Below, in pieces: positions 55,816 through 63,756 of a stretch of DNA of 64,000 bases. The number at the start of each line of letters is the position of its first letter. Positions within the stretch are counted from its first letter, which is position 1. Source of the DNA: Nocardia rosealba. Lineage in GTDB: Bacteria > Actinomycetota > Actinomycetes > Mycobacteriales > Mycobacteriaceae. A program made the translations under genes and the position numbers. The notes under the pieces were generated by a model. The model did no database searches. It was not told the origin of the DNA and saw only the letters and a program-made list of their open reading frames with translations. The stretch is from contig NZ_JAIWNA010000004.1 in the NCBI RefSeq assembly GCF_020216065.1, positions 341,165 to 405,164 on the forward strand, written 5' to 3'.

Positions 55816-57261
55816 ATGACCATCATTGCTCCCGCGTTTCAGGATTCGGTCACCGACCCGCGTGACCCGCTCGGTCGGCTCCAGCGCTTCTTCGACCCCG
55901 GCACGATACTGCCGCTGCATCCCCGCGACCGCTCCGGTGTGCTCGCCGCGATCGGCGAGGTCGACGGTGTTCGCACCGTCGCGTACTGCTCCGACGCCAC
56001 CGTCATGGGTGGCGCGATGGGCGTGGAGGGTTGCAAGCACATCGTCGACGCGATCGACACAGCCATCGAATCCGGCATCCCCGTGGTCGGCCTGTGGCAC
56101 TCCGGCGGCGCACGCCTGGCCGAGGGTGTCGAGGCGCTGCACGCGGTCGGGCTGGTCTTCGAGGCCATGGTCCGTGCGTCCGGGCTCGTTCCCCAGATTT
56201 CGGTGGTGCTCGGCTTCGCCGCCGGCGGCGCCGCCTACGGCCCCGCGCTGACCGATGTGGTCATCATGGCGCCCGAGGGCCGCGTGTTCGTCACCGGTCC
56301 CGACGTGGTCCGCTCGGTGACGGGCGAGAACGTCGACATGGAGACCCTCGGTGGTCCCACCACACACTTCAAGAAGTCCGGCGTCTGCCATATCGCCGCC
56401 GACGACGAGGCCGACGCGCTGCACCGGGCCCGCAGGCTGGTGTCGATGTTCGCCGAGCAGGGCGAGTTCGACCTGGTCGCCGCCGCGCACGGCGATGTCG
56501 ACCTCAAGGCGATGATGCCGGAATCGGCCAAGCGCGCCTACGACGTGAAGCCGATCATCCACGAGCTGCTCGACAATGTGGAGTCGCCCGACGGCGCGAC
56601 CGAGTCGTCGTTCGAGGAGCTGCAGGGCGGTTACGCGCGCAGCATGGTGACCGGTCTCGGCCGCCTCGGTGGGCGCACCGTCGGTGTGCTCGCCAACAAC
56701 CCGCTGCGTCTCGGTGGCTGCCTGAACTCCGAAAGTGCCGAGAAGGCCGCGCGTTTCGTGCGGTTGTGCGATGCGTTCGGTATTCCGCTGATCGTGGTCA
56801 CCGACGTTCCCGGTTACCTGCCGGGTGTCGGTCAGGAACTCGAGGGTGTGGTGCGCCGCGGCGCCAAGCTGCTGCACGCCTTCGCCGAGGCTCGCGTTCC
56901 GCGCGTCACCCTGGTGACCCGCAAGATCTACGGCGGCGCCTACATCGCCATGAACGCGCGTGCCCTCGGTGCCACCGCCGTGTTCGCCTGGCCCGGTTCG
57001 GAAGTCGCCGTGATGGGCGCCAAGGCCGCGGTCGGGATCCTGCACAAGAAGGCGCTGGCCGCCGCACCGGAAGAGGAGCGTGAGGCGCTGCACGAGCGGC
57101 TCACCGCCGAGCACGAGCGGATCGCGGGCGGAGTGGAACGCGCCGTCGCGATCGGCGTGGTCGACGAGGTGATCGACCCGGCCAAGACCCGCAGCACCCT
57201 CGCCGCGGCGCTGGCCTCGGCGCCTGCCCGCAAGAGTCACCACAAGAACATCCCGCTGTGA
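55816..57261 (+). CDS. accD6: Acyl-CoA carboxylase beta subunit AccD6
   Basis: This 481-residue carboxyltransferase has RDPLGRLQRFFDPG, DRSGVLAAIGEVDGVRTVAYCSDATVMGGAMGVEGC, WHSGGARLAEGVEALHAVG (oxyanion site), GFAAGGAAYGPALTDVV, FVTGPDVVRSVTGENVDMETLGG, LGGCLNSESAEKAARFVRLCDAFGIPLI and RKIYGGAYIAMNA (second oxyanion site). It makes malonyl-CoA from acetyl-CoA together with a biotinylated AccA subunit encoded elsewhere. The end RKSHHKNIPL matches the M. tuberculosis protein. RBS GTAGGAG precedes the ATG. A strong terminator follows. Confidence 0.95.
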   Translation: MTIIAPAFQDSVTDPRDPLGRLQRFFDPGTILPLHPRDRSGVLAAIGEVDGVRTVAYCSDATVMGGAMGVEGCKHIVDAIDTAIESGIPVVGLWHSGGARLAEGVEALHAVGLVFEAMVRASGLVPQISVVLGFAAGGAAYGPALTDVVIMAPEGRVFVTGPDVVRSVTGENVDMETLGGPTTHFKKSGVCHIAADDEADALHRARRLVSMFAEQGEFDLVAAAHGDVDLKAMMPESAKRAYDVKPIIHELLDNVESPDGATESSFEELQGGYARSMVTGLGRLGGRTVGVLANNPLRLGGCLNSESAEKAARFVRLCDAFGIPLIVVTDVPGYLPGVGQELEGVVRRGAKLLHAFAEARVPRVTLVTRKIYGGAYIAMNARALGATAVFAWPGSEVAVMGAKAAVGILHKKALAAAPEEEREALHERLTAEHERIAGGVERAVAIGVVDEVIDPAKTRSTLAAALASAPARKSHHKNIPL

Positions 57262-57275
57262 GCTGACCTGACCGG

Positions 57276-57308
57276 AAACGGCCGCCTCGTCGTCGAGGCG
57301 GCCGTTTT
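57276..57308 (+). terminator. Rho-independent terminator after accD6
   Basis: AAACGGCCGCCTCG (57276-57289) and CGAGGCGGCCGTTT (57294-57307) form a perfect 14-bp stem with loop TCGT. The 3' arm ends in TTTT. It closes the fatty-acid block 15 bases after the stop codon. Confidence 0.92.
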
Positions 57309-57343
57309 CCTGTCCACGCAGCGCCGCGGCGCATAATGGCAGA

Positions 57344-57799
57344 GTGCGCTATGAGGACCTTGCCGATGCCCCGTGTTCCATCACGCGGCCCCTGGTGATC
57401 CTCAGTGACCGCTGGACCCTGCTGATCCTGAAGTACTGCTTCGCGGGCGTCCGCCGGTTCAACGCCTTCCAGAGCGCGCTCGGCATCTCCCGCAGCCGCC
57501 TGCACGACCGACTCGATCGCCTCGTCGAGCACGAGATCCTCGTCAAACGCCCCGTCGACGACGGCGCCTACGAGGAATACCGCCTCACCGAAAAAGGCCA
57601 CGCCATCTACCCGATCCTGATGGCCATCCGCGACTGGGGCGACACCTACATGGCCCCCGAAGGCCCACCGGTCGAATACCGCCACCACGACTGCACCGGC
57701 GAAGCCCACGTCCACCTCACCTGCGACGCGTGCCACGCCGAGGTCACCGCCCGCGATATCGATCCGCAGGCGGGCCCCGGCATCGCCGGCGTCGCCTGA
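57344..57799 (+). CDS. HxlR family transcriptional regulator
   Basis: This 151-residue regulator has an N-terminal Cys (DAPCSITRPLVILSDRWTLLILKYCFAGVRRFNAFQSALGISRSRLHDRLDRLVEHEILVKR) and the winged-helix domain YRLTEKGHAIYPILMAIRDWGDTY, the standard HxlR layout. A C-terminal Cys/His patch HHDCTGEAHVHLTCDACHAE could bind a metal. The GTG lies 7 bases after CATAAT (57332-57337), so translation is probably leaderless. HxlR proteins often control nitroreductase-type genes. The convergent gene is one. Confidence 0.88.
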   Translation: MRYEDLADAPCSITRPLVILSDRWTLLILKYCFAGVRRFNAFQSALGISRSRLHDRLDRLVEHEILVKRPVDDGAYEEYRLTEKGHAIYPILMAIRDWGDTYMAPEGPPVEYRHHDCTGEAHVHLTCDACHAEVTARDIDPQAGPGIAGVA

Positions 57800-57809
57800 C
57801 TGGTCAACC

Positions 57810-57869
57810 GATCACCACGCTCTGGTGGCGTTGCCTCTCGCGCGATGCCGCCACCGGAGCGTGGTGATC
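57810..57869. repeat. 60-bp palindromic repeat, copy 2
   Basis: GATCACCACGCTC (57810-57822) is inverted at 57857-57869, with the interior GCGTT...GATGCCGCCACC shared with the copy at 33783-33843. It again sits in the gap between two convergent genes. Confidence 0.85.
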
Positions 57870-57875
57870 TCGAAT

Positions 57876-58565
57876 TCAGGAGGTGTGCCAGGTGACCTGG
57901 TCGTCGAGGGGCGCTCGGGCGGTGCGGAAGCCGTTGATCGGGTGGTCGACGTCGGGGTAGCCGAAGGAGACGCCGAAGACGACCTTGCGGGTGTCGGGGA
58001 TGTCGAAGTACTCGTGGATGAAAGGGGAGTAGGAGGCGAGGGCCGCCTGCGGCGCGGCGCCGAGGCCGAGCGCCTGGGCGCCGAGCAGGAAGTTCTCCAA
58101 CCACAGCCCGCAGTCGATGGCGCCGTACACGCCGAGGTCGGCCTCGGAGGTGACGATCGCGACGTGCGGTGCGTCGAAGAGTTCGAAATTGCGGACCATC
58201 TGGCGCATGGTCTTCTCGTGGTCGCCCTTGACGATGCCGACGCTGTCGTAGAGCTGGAAACCGCAGGCGCGGCGCCGCTCACGGTAGACGCCTTCGTAGG
58301 CGGCCGGGAATTCGAAATCCGGTGTGTTGGCGGCGGTTTGGATGTGGGCCAGCAGTTCCTTGCGGAACCGGTCGGTGCCGTCGCCCGCGGTCACGACGAT
58401 TTGCCAGGGCTGGGTGTTGCACCACGACGGGGTGCGCTGTCCGAGGGTGAGGAGTTGTTCGATCGTGGCGCGGTCGACCTGATCGGGCTTGAACTGGCGG
58501 CAGGTCCAGCGTTCGTCGGCCAGGCGCCGTAGGGCGGCGAAATCGGGGTGATCGGTCGGCGCCAT
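57876..58565 (-). CDS. Nitroreductase family protein
   Basis: This 229-residue FMN protein has DERWTCRQFKPDQVDRATIEQLLTLGQRTPSWCNTQPWQIVVTAG, the classic R-S/T-x-R-x-F and P-S-x-x-N-x-Q-P-W FMN-binding motifs. Later segments are DLGVYGAIDCGLWLENFLLGAQALGLGAAPQAAL and VVFGVSFGYPDVDHPINGFRTARAPLDD. It reduces nitro or quinone compounds with NAD(P)H. The RBS GAGGGAG supports the Met at 58565 over a Met 13 codons earlier. An operator-like palindrome lies upstream. Confidence 0.9.
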   Translation of the reverse strand: MAPTDHPDFAALRRLADERWTCRQFKPDQVDRATIEQLLTLGQRTPSWCNTQPWQIVVTAGDGTDRFRKELLAHIQTAANTPDFEFPAAYEGVYRERRRACGFQLYDSVGIVKGDHEKTMRQMVRNFELFDAPHVAIVTSEADLGVYGAIDCGLWLENFLLGAQALGLGAAPQAALASYSPFIHEYFDIPDTRKVVFGVSFGYPDVDHPINGFRTARAPLDDQVTWHTS

Positions 58566-58597
58566 CGCGCGGCTCCCTCGGTAGGTCGTGAGAACTA

Positions 58598-58612
58598 GTC
58601 TCATTTTGAGAC
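58598..58612. promoter_or_regulatory. Palindromic operator upstream of the nitroreductase
   Basis: GTCTCA-TTT-TGAGAC is a perfect 6-3-6 palindrome, with a nearby half-repeat TGAGAACTAGTCTCA. It lies 33 bases before the nitroreductase start. A TetR- or HxlR-type repressor could bind here. Confidence 0.5.
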
Positions 58613-58640
58613 CAATTTAGCAGTCGGGGCGGAAACGCGG

Positions 58641-58679
58641 AACCCGCCCGCGCCACGAAGATTCGGGCGGGGGCGGGTT
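58641..58679 (-). terminator. Hairpin downstream of the VWA protein gene
   Basis: AACCCGCCCG (58641-58650) pairs with CGGGCGGG-GGC-GGGTT (58664-58679) on either side of about 13 bases, with a bulge. On the minus strand TTT follows a few bases later. It probably ends the 58761-60572 transcript. Confidence 0.5.
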
Positions 58680-58760
58680 CTGATCGGCGAGTCCGTCGGC
58701 GGCCGACGGTCATGGCCGCCGACCGGCGCGGCGGGGGCGCGAGAAGGGATCCGGGAGGGA

Positions 58761-60572
58761 TCAGGCTCGGCGGCGCACGACCACGACCACGGCGACGCCG
58801 ATACCGACGAGCAACACAATGCCCGCGCCCACCAGTGCGTACCGAGTCCACGGGCGGGTGGTGGCCGTTGATCCGTCCACTGTCACCAGCTGGTCCTGGC
58901 TCTGCTCGCCGAGCACGTCACCGCCGCCGCGATAGGCCGGGCCGGGTTCGGCCGCGCCCGAGACGCTGACGTCGAGTTGCACCGGCGTCGGCGGCATCGT
59001 ATCCGCGCTCGAGGGCTGGCCGACCTTCACCGCGAGATAGTGCCAGCCCGCGATCGCCTGCTGGTTCACCGCGGAGTCGGACTGCTCTCGATTGGTGTAG
59101 CGGACCGGAACCGACTCCACCGACAGCTCGGCACTGGATCTGCCGGTGTAGGCGTTGGTGTCGGTGGCGATCTCACGGCCGAGCGGCGAGTACAGCACGG
59201 TCTCCACGTTCGCCGCCGAGGTGTTGTTCGCGCCGCCGGTGTCGGCGAACTGCACGCGATAGGCCAGGCCCTGCCCCCAGTCCAGGCGGACCCGGTAGAA
59301 GACGAACTCACCGGATTGCAGAGTGTCACCGAACTTTCCGCTGCCGGGCAAGGTCGCCGCGACGGTGAAGGAGCCACCGCCGGTCACCGGCTGGACCGGC
59401 CCGCCCGGGTCGGTGAAGGTGACGGGCGTCGGGGTTGCCGCAGGCCCGGGATCGGCGACGCCTGGTTCGATGCCGATCAGGATCTCCATCGGCAGGCGAG
59501 CGGGCGCACCCGTCGAGGCCAGGTCCCAGTTCACCTCGAAGTAGTAGCGGCCGCCACCACTGCAGGTGCCGCCTGCCTCGGCGGCGCCGTCGAACGTGGT
59601 GGCGACGGTGAGGGCGACACCGTCGCTGGAGCGGGTTTCGAGCTCGCGTTCGCGCTTCCCGCAATCGGCGCCCTCGCGATCGCGCACCCGCAGTTCGAGG
59701 GCGTTCATGTCCTCGGTGGTCGAGACGTCCTTCGCGCGGGGGAACGACACGATGCCGGTGAAGTGGGCGGTTGCGCCTTCGGGCACATCGACGGCGTAGT
59801 ACCGCTTCTCGTGCTGACCGATCGTGTCGAGGTACTGGCCCGCCTTCGCCACCGGCGCCGAACCGTACTCGGTGGAGCCGGTGATGGGTGTTCCGGTGGC
59901 CTGGTAGCTACGCAGGGCGGTGGAACTCACGCGGGGCAGGACGCGTTCGAGGGCGGCGCCGTCGGCGGCGTCGGTGTATGTGCCGCTGGTCGCCTGAGCC
60001 ATGCAGGTGAGCTGAGCGCGGGCCTTGTCGTCGACGGCGAAACCGATCGCGTGCACGACGAGATCGACGCCGGCGCGCTTCAGTTCGGCGGCGACTTCGC
60101 ACGGGTCGGGCGGTGCGCACGTGTCGTCACCGTCGGAGACCAGCACGATGGAGCGCGGCCCCGAATCGGGCAGCGCGTCGGCGGCCTGGCGCAGCGCGGT
60201 GCCCATCGGCGTCCAACCGCGCGCCTGGATGCCGTCGACGGCGGTGGTGAGCGCGGCCTTGTCCAGGGTGTTCGGCTGGTGCAGCACCTGCACATCGCGA
60301 CAGCCCTGAGCCTTCTCCGCCTCGGTGTTGCCGGTGCCGGTGCCGTAGGTGGTGAGGCCGACCGAGGCCTGCGCGGGCGCCGAATCCACGAAGCTGCGCA
60401 CCGCCTGTTTGGCCGCGTCCATCATGGTTCCGCCGCGATCCGGCCGTTCCATCGAGCCGGAGGCGTCGAGGATGATCATGGTCGGCGCGTATTCGGCGGG
60501 ATCCGCCTGCGCCGGTACGGGCAATAAAACAAGAGCCGCCGCAGCGATCGCGGCGGTGCGGAATTTCAACAT
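58761..60572 (-). CDS. Secreted, membrane-anchored VWA domain protein
   Basis: This 603-residue protein has a signal peptide (KFRTAAIAAAALVLLPVPAQA) and a VWA domain at about 28-210. MIDAS motif is MIILDASGSME (D-x-S-x-S), with GWTPMGTAL and SIVLVSDGDDTC. A beta-rich extracellular part of about 330 residues has two Cys pairs. A C-terminal transmembrane helix YALVGAGIVLLVGIGVAVVVVV and RRRA stop-transfer end the protein. It thus faces outside, tethered at the C-terminus, and could bind a ligand through a divalent cation. Similar proteins in mycolata lack known function. It is divergent from the methylase gene. Confidence 0.88.
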   Translation of the reverse strand: MLKFRTAAIAAAALVLLPVPAQADPAEYAPTMIILDASGSMERPDRGGTMMDAAKQAVRSFVDSAPAQASVGLTTYGTGTGNTEAEKAQGCRDVQVLHQPNTLDKAALTTAVDGIQARGWTPMGTALRQAADALPDSGPRSIVLVSDGDDTCAPPDPCEVAAELKRAGVDLVVHAIGFAVDDKARAQLTCMAQATSGTYTDAADGAALERVLPRVSSTALRSYQATGTPITGSTEYGSAPVAKAGQYLDTIGQHEKRYYAVDVPEGATAHFTGIVSFPRAKDVSTTEDMNALELRVRDREGADCGKRERELETRSSDGVALTVATTFDGAAEAGGTCSGGGRYYFEVNWDLASTGAPARLPMEILIGIEPGVADPGPAATPTPVTFTDPGGPVQPVTGGGSFTVAATLPGSGKFGDTLQSGEFVFYRVRLDWGQGLAYRVQFADTGGANNTSAANVETVLYSPLGREIATDTNAYTGRSSAELSVESVPVRYTNREQSDSAVNQQAIAGWHYLAVKVGQPSSADTMPPTPVQLDVSVSGAAEPGPAYRGGGDVLGEQSQDQLVTVDGSTATTRPWTRYALVGAGIVLLVGIGVAVVVVVRRRA

Positions 60573-60837
60573 AGCGAGCCGACCCTACCGCGAGTCGCCG
60601 CCCCGGTCCTGACCCGATTCCCACGGGCGCGGCCGGGTCACACCATGCACGAAGAGCCATCGATGACGCGCAGTCGGGCCGAGTGCGGTTCATGCCGGTG
60701 GCAACCCACGCAGGTTCCCCGCAACGCGGCGAGGAGGCGTCGACGCCGCGCCGGTTCGGGGCGGCCGACTGTGGCCGGGGGCGATGGCAGCCCGCGCCTG
60801 ACGCGCAATCGGGGCGTGGCGGGGCACAATCGGACTC

Positions 60838-62832
60838 ATGGCGTTGCAGTCCCGCGATGCGCAGGAGCGCAAACGGCACGGCAGGCACTACACCCCGCCG
60901 GAGCTGGCGCGGTTTCTGGCGCGCCGGGCGCTGCTGTACGCCCCGTGCGGCGCCGAGTTGCGGGTGCTCGACCCGGCCTGCGGGGACGGGGAGCTGCTGC
61001 TCGCGGTGCATCGGGAGATGGTGTCGTGCGCACCGGGTGTCGCGGTCCGGCTCACCGGGTACGACCTGGACCGTGCCGCCGTCGGTGAAACGGTGGCGCG
61101 GGCCGCGGCCGAGGGGGTCGAGATCCACTGCCGGGCAGGGGATTTCCTGGCGAAGGCGCCGCGTCTGGCGAAGGGCTCCTTCGATCTGATCATCAGCAAC
61201 CCGCCGTATGTGCGCACGCAGCAGCTCGGCGGGGCCACCGCGCAACTGCTCAGCCGAAAATTCGGGCTCCGTGGGCGTATCGATCTCACGCATCCCTTCG
61301 TTGCCTTGGCGCCGCGTCTCCTCGCGCCGGGTGGCGTGCTCGGATTGCTCTGTGCCAACAGGTTTCTCACCACCCGAGCGGGTGCCAACCTGCGCCGCAT
61401 CCTGACCGCCGACCTGACCCCGGTCGAGCTCTACGACCTCGGCGACACCAAACTCTTCTCCGCTGCCGTCCTCCCCGCGATCACCATCGCCACCAGATCA
61501 GCCGCGAGCGTCGCGCATGCCCGCGTGTTTCCCGGCGAAGGCACGATCCCAGCCGGTGACGGTGCGAGCGGTGTAGGCGCCGACAACGCGCATCAGAACC
61601 GCGGAACGCGCGCATATGCCGCAGCTTCCACCTCGGTGTCCAGCACTGCGACGGGGGGCACTGCGGCAGGCGGTGCTGCGGCGTCCGGCACTGCGGCGGG
61701 CGGTGCTGCGGCGCCCGCGATCGTGCCCACAGATTCCCTGTCCGCCGGCGGATTCGCGAAGCGAAGCGATCCGGCGAACGTTGCCGAGAGCTCGGCCGGT
61801 TGCCGGTACGTCTCCGTCTATGAGCGAACTGGCGACGAAACAGGCTGCGGTACAGAGCTGTTCGACGCGCTAGCCGGGGAGACCGACTGCCTGGTCGGTG
61901 CTGGGGGACGCGTATTCGCGGTTGAAGTGGGGACGTTGGCATCGCAGGGGCGGGAAGCGGCGAACGGGCCGTCGGCCGGCCAGGTGATCAGTGATCACGA
62001 ACGTCCGCACGGGGAGACGGTCTGGCGGATGTCGCGCCCGGCCGTCGACCGTTGGCTCGACAAGATCGCCGACCGAACCTGGCACACCTTCGGCGAGACG
62101 GCGCGAATCCGGGTGGGTATCAAGACGACCGCCGATCGGGTGTTCATCTCCGACCACTGGGACGACCTCGACCCGACGCCCGAACGAGAACTGCTGCAGC
62201 CCTTGATCACTCACCACGACCTCGAACGGTGGCAGATCAAGAAGGATCGTGGCACCAGAGTGCTTTACCCCTACGACCTGCGGAAAACACGGCGCACCCC
62301 GGTCGATCTGGCCGAATTTCCCTGCGCAGCAGAGTATCTGCGCACCCATGAGGAGGCGCTGTCCGGTCGACGCTATGTTCTCGACGGCGGCCGCAAGTGG
62401 TACGAGATCTGGGTACCGCAACGACCACACCTGTGGGGCGCGCCGAAACTCGTCTTCCCCGATATCAGCGAACGGCCCCGCTTCGCCCTCGATCGTTCCG
62501 GTGCCGTGGTGAACGGCGACTGCTACTGGATCTCGCTCACCGACCTCGACGCAGGCAAGTCCGCGACCGAGTTGGCGTATCTCCTGATGGGCGTGGCGAA
62601 TTCGGCGCTGGGCCTGCGGTTCTACGACGCGGTCTGCGGCAATCGTCTGTATTCGGGCAGGCGACGCTGGATCACCCAGTACGTCGCCCGGCTGCCCTTG
62701 CCCGATCCTGGCAGCCCGGCCGCCGTCGAGATCGTGCGTCGCGTGCGCGAGCTCATGGAGGGCGGTGTGCCGGTATCCGATGCCGCCGTCGACGAAGCAG
62801 TCGCCGAGGCGTTCGGGGTGCCCGCTCAGTAG
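60838..62832 (+). CDS. N6-adenine DNA methyltransferase, apparently solitary
   Basis: This 664-residue protein has RHGRHYTPPELARFLARRAL, motif I VLDPACGDGELLLAV, TGYDLDRAAVGE, and the catalytic IISNPPYVRTQQLG (NPPY). A long target-recognition C-terminus carries IRVGIKTTADRVFISDHW, YDLRKT and WISLTDLDAGKSATELAYLLMGVANSALGLRFY. This matches the Eco57I/TaqI type of adenine methylases. Residues 260-290 are an Ala/Gly/Thr-rich insert made of a repeat, unusual for the family. No restriction endonuclease is adjacent, so it may be orphan or a type IIG-like enzyme without its nuclease. CACAAT (60825-60830) 7 bases before the ATG suggests a leaderless transcript. Confidence 0.88.
   Translation: MALQSRDAQERKRHGRHYTPPELARFLARRALLYAPCGAELRVLDPACGDGELLLAVHREMVSCAPGVAVRLTGYDLDRAAVGETVARAAAEGVEIHCRAGDFLAKAPRLAKGSFDLIISNPPYVRTQQLGGATAQLLSRKFGLRGRIDLTHPFVALAPRLLAPGGVLGLLCANRFLTTRAGANLRRILTADLTPVELYDLGDTKLFSAAVLPAITIATRSAASVAHARVFPGEGTIPAGDGASGVGADNAHQNRGTRAYAAASTSVSSTATGGTAAGGAAASGTAAGGAAAPAIVPTDSLSAGGFAKRSDPANVAESSAGCRYVSVYERTGDETGCGTELFDALAGETDCLVGAGGRVFAVEVGTLASQGREAANGPSAGQVISDHERPHGETVWRMSRPAVDRWLDKIADRTWHTFGETARIRVGIKTTADRVFISDHWDDLDPTPERELLQPLITHHDLERWQIKKDRGTRVLYPYDLRKTRRTPVDLAEFPCAAEYLRTHEEALSGRRYVLDGGRKWYEIWVPQRPHLWGAPKLVFPDISERPRFALDRSGAVVNGDCYWISLTDLDAGKSATELAYLLMGVANSALGLRFYDAVCGNRLYSGRRRWITQYVARLPLPDPGSPAAVEIVRRVRELMEGGVPVSDAAVDEAVAEAFGVPAQ
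61657..61716 (+). repeat. Two 30-bp tandem repeats in the methylase gene
   Basis: Two adjacent 30-base units (61657-61686 and 61687-61716) differ at two positions and encode GTAAGGAAAS and GTAAGGAAAP. The unit is a multiple of three, so changes in copy number keep the frame. Partial related units lie just upstream. Confidence 0.75.
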
Positions 62833-63443
62833 GTGGGACGGATGCCGACCATCGGCAGCAGGGTGCGGCGGGCGAATTCACGTCCGGCTTCGGCGTCGTC
62901 CAGCGGGATCAGCCCGTCGGGAGTCAGCGCCAGCGACAAGGCGAGGCGAGCCATGATCTCGGCGACCAGGTCGGGGTCGAAGTCGGGGGAGCCCGCCTGC
63001 ACCTCACGCAGCTTGTCGGCGAGATATTCGCGCCCCACCGCCAGGATGGGACCGGCGTCGGTGGTGAGTTTGGGCAGGATCATCTCCGGCTCGGTGCCGA
63101 GCAACCGCCGCAGCAGCTCGTTGCCCGCGATGGTCGTGACGAAGGCGACGAAGATCTCGACCAGCCGGTCCTCGGGTTCGGTGACCGCGCGGACCCGCTC
63201 GTCGATCTCGCCGACATAGCGCTGCGCCTCACGCACGCCAACCGCTTCGACCAGGTCGTTCTTGGATTCGAACCGTCGGTACAGGGTGGCCGGGCTGATG
63301 CCGGCGCGGCGCGCTATCTCGCCCATGCTTGTCCGTTTGATCCCGAAATCCAGAAACGCCGACAGCGCGCTGTCGAGCAGTTTCTCCCCGTCGGTGACGG
63401 GTTTTTCCAGGATCCGCGCGAGGATGGTCGAGACAGTGGGCAT
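62826..63443 (-). CDS. TetR family transcriptional regulator
   Basis: This 205-residue regulator has a helix-turn-helix domain GEKLLDSALSAFLDFGIKRTSMGEIARRAGISPATLYRRFESKNDLVEAV, at about 18-67. A C-terminal domain carries RLVEIFVAFVTTIAGNELLRRLLGTEPEMILPKLTTDAG. It overlaps the convergent methylase stop by 7 bases and is preceded by a 62-codon gene after 7 bases on the same strand, with which it may be co-transcribed. Target and ligand are unknown. Confidence 0.88.
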   Translation of the reverse strand: MPTVSTILARILEKPVTDGEKLLDSALSAFLDFGIKRTSMGEIARRAGISPATLYRRFESKNDLVEAVGVREAQRYVGEIDERVRAVTEPEDRLVEIFVAFVTTIAGNELLRRLLGTEPEMILPKLTTDAGPILAVGREYLADKLREVQAGSPDFDPDLVAEIMARLALSLALTPDGLIPLDDAEAGREFARRTLLPMVGIRPTY

Positions 63444-63450
63444 CAGCCCA

Positions 63451-63639
63451 TTATCCCCGTGGTGGGAGATCCAGCGCGACCATCTCTTGCTCGATCGCGT
63501 TCGCCGCGAAATGCACACCCCGGGAACGTAATTCGTGAACACGGCACTGAAGTGCCTCGATACCGCCTGGTTGTGCCGCGATATCGGCCACGCTGAGCCT
63601 GCCCCCGGATCGGTGCACACCTACCTGCGCGTATGCCAC
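63451..63639 (-). CDS. Small hypothetical protein
   Basis: A 62-residue frame begins at GTG with AGGAGGT 7 bases upstream, a very good RBS. The product AYAQVGVHRSGGRLSVADIA and ALQCRVHELRSRGVHFAANAIEQEMVALDLP is soluble, with one helical C-terminal half and a single Cys. No family recognised. It may be the first gene of an operon with the TetR regulator (7-base gap). Confidence 0.65.
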   Translation of the reverse strand: MAYAQVGVHRSGGRLSVADIAAQPGGIEALQCRVHELRSRGVHFAANAIEQEMVALDLPPRG

Positions 63640-63756
63640 CGTGATACCTCCTGCCCCGCGTACCGGTGCCGGCCCTGAAGACTCGGTGGACCGGTCGCGA
63701 TACGCAGGGCAAATGTTATCAGGTTTCCCTACTGGTCATTTGCTCAGTGTGATGCG

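Noticed and set aside
60645..60837. Short frames upstream of the methylase on both strands
   Set aside because: Arg-rich low-complexity translations with no RBS or hydrophobic pattern. Nothing beyond a promoter region can be supported.
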